64,000 bases of DNA from Cryobacterium sp. Y29 (lineage in GTDB: Bacteria > Actinomycetota > Actinomycetes > Actinomycetales > Microbacteriaceae), in contig NZ_PJJN01000029.1 in the NCBI RefSeq assembly GCF_002929825.1, positions 121,847 to 185,846 on the forward strand. The letters run 5' to 3'. Below the pieces are notes generated by a model. The model was not told the DNA's origin. It made no database searches and was given only the letters and a program-made list of their open reading frames with translations. Each line of letters opens with the position of its first letter. The stretch's first letter is position 1. Of this stretch, positions 1-9,063 are shown piece after piece. The translations under genes and the position numbers were made by a program.

Positions 1-3000
1 CGAGTCGCCCATCGGGGGCGCCGGGCGCCCCGACCAGACGCTGCGTCTGTGCGAAGGCTGTGACGACGAGGGATATCGCGCCGGCCAGACCGGCCGCAGC
101 CAGATAGGTTGACGACGGCGGAGCCCATCGCACCAGTGCGGCGCCGATCATGAGGGTCACAGACACGAGGGCCAGCACGATGGGGCGCACCAGCGACCCC
201 GACTCGGACGACACGGCGAGCGGTACCAGGGCAATGAGCAGCCCGGCGAAAGTCAGCACGCCGGCTACCGGACTTGCTTCGCTCGAGCGATCGGTTGTGC
301 CATAGCGGCGAATCAGTGCGGCCGTGGTGAGCACGATACCGGCGACCGGCAGCACATACGGTTCGAGTGCCACGATACCTGCATGATCGAGGCCGAGCCA
401 GAGGCCAACCGTGCCAAGCAACAGGGCAAGCCAGCCAAAGTGGCGGCGATTCGACCGGGAGCCGAACAGCCCGTCGGCCGCGATCGCCATGATGAGCGCC
501 ACGATGCCGGCGAACACGATCACGAGCCAGCCGAGAGAGCGGAGCGTGCCTGCGGTGCCTAACGTGCCTGCCGTGCCTACCGCGGCGAACACGCCAGGCA
601 CGAGCACAATCGCAGCGCCGATTTCGAGGGCAATCCGGTCGCGGCGGGCCGTCGAATCCACATCCAGGGAGCCGGTTGCACCGCTGGCCGCGGCGCTGGC
701 CGTGACGCGGCCAGCGCCGCCGTTACGGTTTGTACCGCGCAACAGCGCGAGTGAGCAGACTACGAGGGCGACAGCCGGTGCGGCGAGTGTGAAAACGGAT
801 GTGACGGCAGCCGTTATGAATAGAACCTCGCGTAGCAGTAAATACACCGCCGGGGCCAAGGCGATGGCAGCGATTGCACGTTCCAAGTGCAGCCCGCCAT
901 GGTTGGCGCGCAGAAAGACCCACGAAGCGCACGCGGCGACCAGAATACTGGCGCGCAGGATGGATCCGAGAGGTTCGGGCTGTAGCAGGGATTCGCCGGC
1001 GGCAAGCGACCACGTTCGCATCGGAAGGACGAAGACAACCACGCTCGGAACGAGGAGAGTGAAGAATGCCCAGCGCCGATCGAGAAGAGAGAGCACCGTT
1101 GGCCGAAGTGCTGCCGCAGCGACGAGCAGGTGCAGGAGGGCCGTTGCGAGGGCGATGGCTGCCGTGACGTTGGCCAGATTGATCGCGTCAAACCACTGCT
1201 GTTCCGGCGCGAGGGCCAGAGGAACGTGACCAACCCCGACCAAGGTGATCACGATCGCCGCGGCCAACAGTGCTTCGCGGGTGTGAGCGTGGGAGGCGCC
1301 CGCGAGTGCTGGGCTGGTGAGCGCGGGGCTTGCAGCCCTGTGCGTGACCAATAGGCGGGCAAACCAGAGCGCGAGTACGAGCGATACCGTGCCGAACCAC
1401 CAAGTTGTGGGGTGTGCCCAACTGATGACATAGCCCAACGTCTCGCCGGCGATCAGGAACACGATGGTGGCCGGTGCCAGAAAGCCGAGCGAGAACCGAC
1501 CGGCGTCATTCACTGTGGGCGGCACCGAAGTTGGCTCAGGCGATCGAGCGAGGAGCAGGCTGATGAGTGCGCCGGCGCCCAGCAGCAGGTAGAGCGCGAC
1601 GATAACCCCGATGGAGGGGGAGAGCGGCACAGCGAGAATGACGACGGCCAGTGCGAGCGCAGTCACGATCTGGCGCCGGGCGCGCAGCAAACCGCCCAAG
1701 GCCCAGCCGATGAGCAGTATTGCGCCGACTCCGGCCAGCGCGAGTAATGCCCAGACGTTGTCGGCGTTGGCAAGGTCACGGACGACCTCATGGCCGCGTA
1801 GTCCGCTTGTTATGGCTTGGATGAGTGGCCAGGCCGCATACCCGGCAGTGAGGAGCAGCGGAATGGCCGCGACGGTGGTGGCCGAAAGGGCTGCCACCAA
1901 CCCGGCCGTGCGTGCGGCTGAGGACGCAGCAAGGTGACGTGCGAACAGTTCGAGTGCCACGGCCAAAGCGGTGGCGACGAGCAGGGGCACGGTGAGTGAA
2001 AATGGCAGACTGTCGGAGCGACCGGCAACGACCGGCGCGATGCCAGCCGCCGCGAACGCGGCCAGAGACGCCGCCAGATAGGCGAAAGCTCGGTATTCCC
2101 CCATGAGTCGGGCCGGCTGCGCCACGTCGACGCTCTCAACGATCAGCGCGGACCGCGGCGCACGCAGTACGAGCACGGCGTGGGCCGTGGCAACAAGCGC
2201 GACCGCGCCGAGGCACCAGACCGGCGCGATCAGGCTGTCGGACTCTACGAAGACCGCGACGACGGCCGCCGTGACCAGGGCCAGCGCGCCCAGCGCGAGC
2301 AGCAGTATCCGCTCGGGGAATCGATCGAAGGCCGGCCACCGGCGTCCATCCGCGGGCCGGGACAACGTTGCACGATGCAGCAGGGCTGCGATGGCGGCAC
2401 CGAGAAAGCCGACGAAAACGCGAGTGAGCGTGTTCTGGCCCTGCAAGAGACCGGCCGCGAAGAGCCCGACACCGGGAACCGCGACGACGAAACCGGCGAT
2501 ACTGCCCACGCGCAGGTTCGATCGGTTGTGCCAGCCGAGAAAGAGCGTCGCGCAGACTGTCAGGGCGACTCCCCAGTAGAGCGCCCCATCTCCGGCGGCG
2601 AGGCCGAAGAGGTTGTTCTGCCGCATGCCCCAGACGTCGAGAAGCACAAGCACCACTGCGAAGCTTCCGATTCCCTCGGCGGTGGACGTCAGCCGCGAAC
2701 GACGCATCCGTGCGGCGACTACGAGAGCCGCCACGGTCAGCAGCGCGACGACAACAAAGCGGAACCCCAGCCCAGCGACGATCCACGCAACGGTGAGAAA
2801 GAAGATCGCAGCAACCGAGACCAACAGCACACCGATGGACAAAAGCACGACCTGCACGCTGGGACGCCGGGGCTTTGTGGGCAGGGCCGGCAGAACCGGT
2901 GACGCCAACGTCGTGGCGACCGTATTGATGGAGCTCGAATTTGCAGTGACCGAATCAGCAGTGACCGAATATGTACTGAAAGGACGGGGTACGGCGACCC

Positions 3001-3271
3001 GGCCGGTCTTCGTTTCGTAGCGGATGCGCCCGATCAGCTCGGCGCGACGCTGCAGCGCTGCTGCGGCATCCGCTGAACTGGCCAGTAACTCGGTTGCGGC
3101 CCCGTGCTGCAGGTCGAGTCGGCAACTGGAACAGACCGGCGACCTCAGCGGTGTGTGGCAGGCCGGGCACAGCGCCGAGTCGATAAGGTCCCTGGCATTG
3201 CGCGGCCAAATAATGCGACCGGCATGCCGGAGGTAGAATTCTCCGCTCTGGACTGGCTCGTGCTCTGACAT
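1..3271 (-). CDS. Large multi-pass membrane protein with N-terminal zinc ribbon (SCO7613-C-terminal-like), 3' end outside window
   Basis: An open frame of 1090 codons begins at the ATG ending at 3271, behind a GGGGAG ribosome-binding site, and runs off the left edge without a stop. The N-terminus carries a zinc-ribbon pattern (C35-x2-C38 and C47-x2-C50), followed by a short basic segment and then, from about residue 125, a long series of hydrophobic helices separated by short charged turns. This matches the actinobacterial SCO7613 C-terminal-domain/DUF2157-like membrane proteins, whose function is unknown. Small duplications such as GTAGTLGTAGTL occur in the membrane part. I translated the 5' 450 bases and the extreme left edge codon by codon and read the rest more quickly. 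The family name is moderately sure; no role can be assigned. Confidence 0.75.
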   Translation of the reverse strand, partial: MSEHEPVQSGEFYLRHAGRIIWPRNARDLIDSALCPACHTPLRSPVCSSCRLDLQHGAATELLASSADAAAALQRRAELIGRIRYETKTGRVAVPRPFSTYSVTADSVTANSSSINTVATTLASPVLPALPTKPRRPSVQVVLLSIGVLLVSVAAIFFLTVAWIVAGLGFRFVVVALLTVAALVVAARMRRSRLTSTAEGIGSFAVVLVLLDVWGMRQNNLFGLAAGDGALYWGVALTVCATLFLGWHNRSNLRVGSIAGFVVAVPGVGLFAAGLLQGQNTLTRVFVGFLGAAIAALLHRATLSRPADGRRWPAFDRFPERILLLALGALALVTAAVVAVFVESDSLIAPVWCLGAVALVATAHAVLVLRAPRSALIVESVDVAQPARLMGEYRAFAYLAASLAAFAAAGIAPVVAGRSDSLPFSLTVPLLVATALAVALELFARHLAASSAARTAGLVAALSATTVAAIPLLLTAGYAAWPLIQAITSGLRGHEVVRDLANADNVWALLALAGVGAILLIGWALGGLLRARRQIVTALALAVVILAVPLSPSIGVIVALYLLLGAGALISLLLARSPEPTSVPPTVNDAGRFSLGFLAPATIVFLIAGETLGYVISWAHPTTWWFGTVSLVLALWFARLLVTHRAASPALTSPALAGASHAHTREALLAAAIVITLVGVGHVPLALAPEQQWFDAINLANVTAAIALATALLHLLVAAAALRPTVLSLLDRRWAFFTLLVPSVVVFVLPMRTWSLAAGESLLQPEPLGSILRASILVAACASWVFLRANHGGLHLERAIAAIALAPAVYLLLREVLFITAAVTSVFTLAAPAVALVVCSLALLRGTNRNGGAGRVTASAAASGATGSLDVDSTARRDRIALEIGAAIVLVPGVFAAVGTAGTLGTAGTLRSLGWLVIVFAGIVALIMAIAADGLFGSRSNRRHFGWLALLLGTVGLWLGLDHAGIVALEPYVLPVAGIVLTTAALIRRYGTTDRSSEASPVAGVLTFAGLLIALVPLAVSSESGSLVRPIVLALVSVTLMIGAALVRWAPPSSTYLAAAGLAGAISLVVTAFAQTQRLVGAPGAPDGRL

Positions 3272-3390
3272 CGATCTCCCCGCGGTCGGTCACTCTGCCC
3301 ACAGGCTACCGGGCATAGAAAACCTGGGCAGACCCCACCGCAGGGTGTGGACAATTGTCGCAGGGGAAGGCGGGGGAGGAGACGGAAGGA

Positions 3391-4206
3391 TCAGAGGCTG
3401 TTGGTCGCGAGCCAGCTGACCAGCACGCGCTGGAATTCCAGCGGATGCTCGACGCTCGGCAGGTGAGCGGTGTCGCGGAACGTGCAGCCGCTGGCCTGCG
3501 GCAGCATCTCCAACAAAAATTCGTAGTGGGCCAGCGACGACGTGACGTCGAGCTCGCCCACGGTCACCAGCGCCGGAACGTCGATGTCACTGACCCGGTC
3601 GAGCGCGGCTGGCTCGAGCGGAATCGGTATCGGCGCTTCCGTGGCGTGGATGACGTTGCGCAAATTGAGCTCCTGCGCGAGGGCCAGAAAAGCGGGGTCG
3701 ACGTCGGCTGCCTTGCGGGTCGGCCCGACCGCCCACAGTGCAACCTCGAGCCGCGCCAGCCGCGGCCATTGGCGGCCGGTGAAGGCCGCATCCAGCTTGT
3801 CGAACAGTGCGTCTTCACGTTCGGTGAGCTCCACATCGGGAAATCCGCTGGGTCCTGACCCGATCGTGACCAGTCCCGCGACGCGCTCGGGGCTTTCCAC
3901 GGCAAGATCGATCGCAATCGTGCCTCCGCGCGAGCACCCGATCAGGGTGGCCCGGGCTACGCCGAGATGGTCGAGCAATGCCGTGGCATCTGCTCGGTTG
4001 GAGAATTCAACATTCTTGGTCGTTGTCTGGCCAAAACCACGGGTATCGAAGCGGATGACGTAGTGGTGGGCCGAGAGGGCGGCGATCTGTGGGTCCCACA
4101 TGCGCAGGGTCGCGATGCCCGAGTGGAACAGGAGCAGGGCTGGCGAGTCGGGGTCTCCGTGGGTCTCGTAGTAGAGGGAAGCGCCAGGAACGTCGAGTCG
4201 GGGCAT
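3391..4206 (-). CDS. Alpha/beta-fold hydrolase
   Basis: A 271-residue protein with a complete alpha/beta hydrolase core. The nucleophile elbow is GCSRGG with Ser92, the likely acid is Asp220 (VGELDVTSS) and the catalytic His is His248 (DTAHLPSVEHP). The oxyanion-hole region is LLLFHSG near residue 25. It resembles 3-oxoadipate enol-lactonase and related small esterases; no membrane segment or signal peptide is seen, so it should be cytoplasmic. The start at 4206 is supported by a TACGCT -10 box six bases upstream, which would give a leaderless transcript. It follows the MFS-FAH operon in the same direction but is separated from it by a hairpin, so it is probably independent. The substrate is unknown. 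Confidence 0.85.
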   Translation of the reverse strand: MPRLDVPGASLYYETHGDPDSPALLLFHSGIATLRMWDPQIAALSAHHYVIRFDTRGFGQTTTKNVEFSNRADATALLDHLGVARATLIGCSRGGTIAIDLAVESPERVAGLVTIGSGPSGFPDVELTEREDALFDKLDAAFTGRQWPRLARLEVALWAVGPTRKAADVDPAFLALAQELNLRNVIHATEAPIPIPLEPAALDRVSDIDVPALVTVGELDVTSSLAHYEFLLEMLPQASGCTFRDTAHLPSVEHPLEFQRVLVSWLATNSL

Positions 4207-4212
4207 GCGTTG

Positions 4213-4218
4213 AGCGTA
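4213..4218 (-). promoter_or_regulatory. -10 element of a leaderless promoter for the alpha/beta hydrolase
   Basis: On the minus strand TACGCT is followed by exactly six bases and then ATG, so transcription would start at or next to the start codon. The same spacing recurs at several other genes in this window. Confidence 0.45.
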
Positions 4219-4230
4219 GCAACGTCGATC

Positions 4231-4251
4231 GCGCGGCCGAAAGGGCCGCGC
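4231..4251 (-). terminator. Hairpin downstream of the MFS-FAH gene
   Basis: An 8-bp perfect stem (GCGCGGCC / GGCCGCGC) with a 5-base loop lies about 33 bases past the stop of the leftward operon. There is no long T-run, so termination is likely but not certain. Confidence 0.45.
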
Positions 4252-4283
4252 CGATTATCGGCTGCGCAAAAACACAGGCTCAA

Positions 4284-6473
4284 CTACATGGACGATGTTT
4301 GGTCGGGCTTGCGATTACCGGAATTGTGATCTCGGTTGGGTGCTTCGTCGAGCGGTTCGGCTTCGAGGGTGTCTGGCGAGTCGACGACAGGATTTTGCAG
4401 AATGCCAATCCCGGGGATGCGGCATTCCGCAACATCTCCGGGTCGGATGTGAACCGCTCCGGGCGTTCCGGTAGAAATGATATCGCCGGGAAAGAGCGGC
4501 ATGACCTTACTGTGAAAGCTGATGAGGAAAGCCGGGTCGTAGCGCATGTTGGAGACGGTGTTGCTGCGATGAACGTCTCCGTTGATGACTGTTGAGACCG
4601 TGACGTCGGCCAAAGAATCGTAGGACTCGTACACCTCCGACAACGGCACAATGCTCGGACCGAAAGCGAAGAATCCGGGAAAATTCTTCGACCTAGTCAG
4701 AAACCGCGGATTTCTCTGAAGGATATCTTCGGCGGTCTGGTCGAGGAGCGGAACAACGCCAGCCACATAGGACAATGCGTCTTCCGGTTCAACGTTGCGG
4801 CAGTATTGCCCAATCACAATTCCCAATTCGGCCTCAGCGGTCGTTCGGGTGCTCTGCCACGGGATCGGGATATTTTCGCCCGGGCCGATGATGGTGTGGT
4901 CGCCCTTGATGAACGATGCCGGCTCGTCAGGAACGCCCTCGGCGAGATCCGAAGCATGTTCCACATAGTTCAAGCCAATGCCCCACAGCATGCGTGGATG
5001 CCGATAGGGCGCACCGAACGTCACCGAATCTGCCGGGCGGAAGACCGCCGCTGGAGCAGCGAGGGCGACCGCCTCAATCGCATCGACTGTGCCCTCGGTG
5101 AGCACCTCGAGTACATCACCGGTGAAACCGGGAACGAGATCGCGAATGAGGGCGACGCCGCGATCACCGACGATGACAGCTGCGAATTCAAACGAGTCTT
5201 CGCGGACAGAACACAAACGCATGGGAAGCCTTTCAAGGGGCGTGACTGGGTTTATCCAGAGAGGGATGGACGGGACAGCCGGGGCGGCGGAGCGCGCGAA
5301 TTGGCGCGAGTGTCGAATCATTCGTCGACCGATTCGGAAGGTGAGAGCTGCTGCGATGGCGACGACGCCGGCGGCGAGCCACGCGGTCTGGTAGGACGTC
5401 GCTTCGACCAGAATCCCAAACGAGAAAGGTCCTAGTGCTGAACCCAGCGACAGGCCGGTTTGAACAATTCCGGTAGCGGATGCCGCGTCTCGCCGGTTGT
5501 CGCGCACCACGGCGAAATGCAGCAGACCGGGCCAGGTCCACCCACCGGTATAGGCGAGCAGCGCCCCCACGACGAAAACGGCAGGGGCGCCGACAGCCAG
5601 CAAGGTGTAGCCTACGGTGCCGACCAGCAGCAGGTTGGAAATCAGGACGTACGGGCTCCGCGTGGGAAAGGCGTCCATCGCGGCACCGAGAGCCACCCGA
5701 ATTACCAGCCCGATGAGAGCAGCCCCGGCAAAGAGGAGACCGGCAGCACCGGGACTCGTACCGGATTGAACCGCCGAATCGACGAGGAATACTCCGATTG
5801 ACGTTGCCGCGGCGGAAGCGAGCCCGGCGCCGAGCGTGAGAACCCAGAGACCGCCACGCGGTGTACCGCGATCCGGTGCATTCCCGCTCGCGCGGGCCGG
5901 CGTCGTCTCCCGCGCGTTGCTGCGCAGAGCCCAAATGGCCAGGGCGACGGCGGCCAGTGCGCCGATCAGGAATGCCCAGCGCCAACCGTAGACCAGGGCG
6001 ATGGCTGGCACGGCGAGACCACCGAACAGGCTCGCCGCCGGAATCGATGACTGTTTTATGCCGAAGGCCAACCCGAGCCTGTTCGTGCTGATACCGCGGG
6101 AGATACTCAGATTTGCTGAGGGCTGAGCCATAGCATTTGCAACGCCGCCGACTGCGAGCGAGAGCACGAGTGTCATAAATGATCCGGCGCTTCCGACACC
6201 GACGAGCGCAATCGCTGCGAGCAGAGCCGACAGAACCATGCCGCGCCGGGCACCGATTCGCTGAACCACTCGGCTCAACGGTCGCGCCAACACCCCGGCG
6301 ACCGCAAACAGAGTTGCCGCCGCCATCCCGATTTCGGCGGGACCGAGTCCGAGGTCGGCGCGAATCTGCACGGCCAGCGCTCCGAGCAGGAACGTCGGCA
6401 GCACGCCGGTCGTGGTGACGGAGACGGCTTTCACCATCGTCGCTGCAACCTGCCCGGAGGGTGCCCGCATCAT
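4284..6473 (-). CDS. MFS transporter fused in frame to a fumarylacetoacetate hydrolase (FAH) family domain
   Basis: A single 729-codon frame encodes two normally separate proteins. Residues 1-~390 are a 12-helix major facilitator permease (motif RVVQRIGARRGM after helix 2). Residues ~418-729 are an FAH-superfamily domain with the metal ligands of the family visible (AEAELGIVIG for the E-x-E pair and PLLDQTAED for the later Asp) and the GTPGAV stretch near the end. FAH enzymes hydrolyse or decarboxylate beta-diketo or 2-oxo acids with Mg2+. The start overlaps the TRAP permease stop by four bases (ATGA), so it is translationally coupled to the transporter operon. An in-frame ATG at 5222 with a GAAAGG site six bases upstream could start a separate 312-residue FAH protein. 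Thus either a genuine fusion or two genes whose stop was lost. Confidence 0.85.
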   Translation of the reverse strand: MMRAPSGQVAATMVKAVSVTTTGVLPTFLLGALAVQIRADLGLGPAEIGMAAATLFAVAGVLARPLSRVVQRIGARRGMVLSALLAAIALVGVGSAGSFMTLVLSLAVGGVANAMAQPSANLSISRGISTNRLGLAFGIKQSSIPAASLFGGLAVPAIALVYGWRWAFLIGALAAVALAIWALRSNARETTPARASGNAPDRGTPRGGLWVLTLGAGLASAAATSIGVFLVDSAVQSGTSPGAAGLLFAGAALIGLVIRVALGAAMDAFPTRSPYVLISNLLLVGTVGYTLLAVGAPAVFVVGALLAYTGGWTWPGLLHFAVVRDNRRDAASATGIVQTGLSLGSALGPFSFGILVEATSYQTAWLAAGVVAIAAALTFRIGRRMIRHSRQFARSAAPAVPSIPLWINPVTPLERLPMRLCSVREDSFEFAAVIVGDRGVALIRDLVPGFTGDVLEVLTEGTVDAIEAVALAAPAAVFRPADSVTFGAPYRHPRMLWGIGLNYVEHASDLAEGVPDEPASFIKGDHTIIGPGENIPIPWQSTRTTAEAELGIVIGQYCRNVEPEDALSYVAGVVPLLDQTAEDILQRNPRFLTRSKNFPGFFAFGPSIVPLSEVYESYDSLADVTVSTVINGDVHRSNTVSNMRYDPAFLISFHSKVMPLFPGDIISTGTPGAVHIRPGDVAECRIPGIGILQNPVVDSPDTLEAEPLDEAPNRDHNSGNRKPDQTSSM
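5220..5234 (-). promoter_or_regulatory. Internal ribosome-binding site and ATG at the start of the FAH domain
   Basis: GAAAGG sits six bases before an in-frame ATG (MRLCSVRED) exactly where the FAH domain begins. The same GAAAGG motif precedes several true starts in this window (11429, 17108, 43468). It suggests that free FAH protein may be made besides, or instead of, the fusion. Confidence 0.55.
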
Positions 6474-8518
6474 GCTGCCGGAACGCTCACCTTCGGCTGT
6501 TTTCTGTCTGCTCTACGTCGACGATCCACGAGGTGCACGGCGATTCCCAACAGAATCATCCCGATTCCAACTGCCATCGACACGGGAGAAAGCGTCACAA
6601 GTGGGAGTGCGCCGCACCCAATCAATATCCGTTCCGGCAATCGAGCCGGACCCCAGAGCCACCCTCCGGTTGCGACGGCAAGAGCGGCTACGGCGATAGC
6701 GGAAGCCACTAAGGCGAGCAGGATAGACCAGAAGCCGCCTTGGAGAAGTAGCCCGATCCCCGCTTCGGAGAGTACGAAAACGAACGGCACCAGGAATGCA
6801 GTCAGAGTGTACTTCCAGGTCAGCCACATCGTCGTGATGGGTTTTCCGCCGGTAATAGCGGATGCGGCGAATGGTGACAGCGCCGTCGGTGGGGACACCT
6901 CACTGAGCACGGAATAGTAGAAGATGAACATCGCCGCGGCGAACGCTGGAACACCGACGTCCTGAAGAGCCGGACCGATGATCACCCAGGAAATGATGAA
7001 GCTGGCCGTGACCGGAACCGCGAGCCCGAGCAGAGTCACGGCGATAGCCGAGAGGATGGCCGTCAGCAGCAGGTTGCCCCCGGCGGCGGACACGATGATA
7101 GTGGCCAGCTTGAGACCGAGACCGGTGAGGGTCAGAACCCCGACGATGAGGCCGGCTGCGGCCATCACGGGAATGATCGACATGGCGCCGGCCGCTCCCG
7201 CAGCCAGTGCATCCCAGATACGACGCGGCGTCATCCACGATTCACGGTCGAGGAAACTCAGCACGAGAGCGAGTACCGTCGCATAAACGACGGCACGAAA
7301 CGGTGTCATTCCCAGCGACATGAAGACAACGATGGCCGCCAGGGAACTGAAATGGTAACCAAAACGCAGCAGTAGCTTGCCGATCGGCTTGACGTCCATT
7401 TTCACGTCCGTGGTTTTGAACCGGCGCGAATCCATTTCAATCGACAGGATGAGTCCGAAGTAGTACAGAATCGTCGGAATGATCGCCCATATGAGAACCT
7501 GCAGGTAGGAGACGCCGAGCAGGGCGGCGATGATGAAAGCCGCCGCTCCCATCATGGGCGGTGCCATGATGGCGCCGATACCGGCAGCCGCGAGCAGGGC
7601 GCCGCCGTGTTCCTTCGGGTAGCCGGCCCGGCGCAGGAGTGGCCAGGAGATTCCACCGAGGGTCACGGTCGTCGCCACGCCGGAGCCGGACACCGTGCCG
7701 AGCAGGAATCCCGCCAGCGTCACGGTACGCCCGGGGCCGGCAGCGGATCTGCCAAACGCGGCGAACGACAGATCGATGAAGAATTTGCTCGCACCAGAGC
7801 CGGTCAAGACGGCCCCGTAAAGTGTGAACAGAATGACGAAGGTGGCCGCGACATTCGTGGGAACGCCGAATAGACCCTGAGTGCCCATGATGTTGTGACC
7901 GACGAGGCGGGACCAATCGAACGAGGACGTTCCGAACACTCCCGGAATGTAGGAACCCCAGTGGGCGTAAGCAAAGAATACGACTACGGCGATGGGGATC
8001 ATCAGGCCTACGGTGCGCCGCGCAGCTTCGAGCGTCACGAGAATGGCGAGCGTGCCCATGATGACGTCGAGGTCGGTGGGAATGATCGCCCGGCGAAAGT
8101 ACGCGTCCCAATCCGAGATGATGTACGCGAACGGCACCACGGCGACGACGGCGAGCAGCCAGTCGGCGATACGAGGATTATCCTTCGCTCCGGCGATTTT
8201 GCCCTTCTTCTTGCTGCCCCAGCCGCGGTAGGCGAGGAACGTCGCCGAGAGCGCGAGCATCAGGAAGGCGGGAAGGTAGAACTGTGAGGCCATCGGGTTG
8301 AAGACCCAGTACACGCCAAAGAGGGAGAGGGCTACGCCCATGATCTTGACCACGAGCTGGGGAATACCGCTGAGCTTACGGGCGGGAATTTCGGCGTCGA
8401 ACTCGGCGAGGAGGGCTTCCTCGTCAATCTTCGGGTCCAGGTCGAGCGATTCCGATCCGGCGTCGCTCGGGGGTGACTTCGTTCCGACGGCTGCGCTGCC
8501 GCCCGATTTCTGGGTCAT
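6470..8518 (-). CDS. TRAP transporter permease, fused 4TM/12TM (DctQM-type), TAXI class
   Basis: A 682-residue integral membrane protein with the fused small and large permease subunits typical of TAXI-TRAP systems. Conserved large-subunit stretches are visible, such as GRSAAGPGRTVTLAGFLLGTVSGSGVATTVTLGG around residues 260-290 (shown here only as landmarks) and AAAGIGAIMAPPMMGAAAF soon after. The C-terminal 100 residues add further helices. TRAP systems import organic acids using an ion gradient and a periplasmic-type binding protein. It overlaps the DUF1850 gene upstream and the MFS-FAH gene downstream by four bases each, so the four genes form one tightly coupled operon. The substrate is not evident; the divergent enzymes point to an organic or sugar acid. 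Confidence 0.92.
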   Translation of the reverse strand: MTQKSGGSAAVGTKSPPSDAGSESLDLDPKIDEEALLAEFDAEIPARKLSGIPQLVVKIMGVALSLFGVYWVFNPMASQFYLPAFLMLALSATFLAYRGWGSKKKGKIAGAKDNPRIADWLLAVVAVVPFAYIISDWDAYFRRAIIPTDLDVIMGTLAILVTLEAARRTVGLMIPIAVVVFFAYAHWGSYIPGVFGTSSFDWSRLVGHNIMGTQGLFGVPTNVAATFVILFTLYGAVLTGSGASKFFIDLSFAAFGRSAAGPGRTVTLAGFLLGTVSGSGVATTVTLGGISWPLLRRAGYPKEHGGALLAAAGIGAIMAPPMMGAAAFIIAALLGVSYLQVLIWAIIPTILYYFGLILSIEMDSRRFKTTDVKMDVKPIGKLLLRFGYHFSSLAAIVVFMSLGMTPFRAVVYATVLALVLSFLDRESWMTPRRIWDALAAGAAGAMSIIPVMAAAGLIVGVLTLTGLGLKLATIIVSAAGGNLLLTAILSAIAVTLLGLAVPVTASFIISWVIIGPALQDVGVPAFAAAMFIFYYSVLSEVSPPTALSPFAASAITGGKPITTMWLTWKYTLTAFLVPFVFVLSEAGIGLLLQGGFWSILLALVASAIAVAALAVATGGWLWGPARLPERILIGCGALPLVTLSPVSMAVGIGMILLGIAVHLVDRRRRADRKQPKVSVPAA

Positions 8519-9057
8519 GGTATCTCCTTGATCTCGAGTACTAGATAGGGGGTGGCATCGTCAACGAGCTGCCAGAGTGCGAAGGGGGCTGACCCGGGAA
8601 TATGAATGGTTCGTTCGCCCAGGTCTGTTGCCGCGATCGACAGTGCATCGAACACGGCGGGATGGTTCGGGTCTGGCGGCACAACATAGGCGCGGCGATC
8701 CCCGGCCGGAGCGGGGGAGGGCGCGCCGGGCACGGCGTAATACTCTTCGATGACGGCCAGCTGGTCGGCCGCTATTTCGACCAATTGGTAGCTTTCGTCG
8801 GCGCCAACGAGATAGCGTTCCTCGGCCAGGGTCTGGTAAATCGAATTGCGGTAGCTCACCGAGAACGTGTCACCGTTCAGCGGCAGGCTGGCCAGCTCGT
8901 CGCCAGCGCGGTCTCTGACCACGATCATCCGTTCGGCACCGGCACCGGCACCGGTACCGGCCTCGCCCGGACCGAAGGCGGTGGCGGTGGCGAAGCCGAG
9001 AATTCCGGCGGTGAGCGTGATCAGCACCACCGCGATGGCAACGGCTGGCTTGCGCAT
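8515..9057 (-). CDS. DUF1850 domain-containing protein associated with a TAXI-TRAP transporter
   Basis: A 180-residue protein beginning with a single hydrophobic helix (residues ~5-27), then a low-complexity Gly/Ala stretch (AGTGAGAGAE) and a beta-rich domain with FSVSYRNSIYQTLAEERY and ending APFALWQLVDD. DUF1850 proteins are commonly encoded between the binding protein and permease of TAXI-TRAP transporters, exactly as here; their role is unknown. The stop overlaps the permease start by four bases and the start lies six bases after the binding-protein stop. It is probably anchored outside the membrane by its N-terminal helix. Confidence 0.85.
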   Translation of the reverse strand: MRKPAVAIAVVLITLTAGILGFATATAFGPGEAGTGAGAGAERMIVVRDRAGDELASLPLNGDTFSVSYRNSIYQTLAEERYLVGADESYQLVEIAADQLAVIEEYYAVPGAPSPAPAGDRRAYVVPPDPNHPAVFDALSIAATDLGERTIHIPGSAPFALWQLVDDATPYLVLEIKEIP

Positions 9058-9063
9058 GGCGGC

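Noticed and set aside
411-3236. Several plus-strand frames within the first 3.3 kb
   Set aside because: Their composition (Arg/Ala/Ser or Glu/Asp/Gly-rich) is that of shadows; the minus strand reads a continuous membrane protein with a zinc ribbon.
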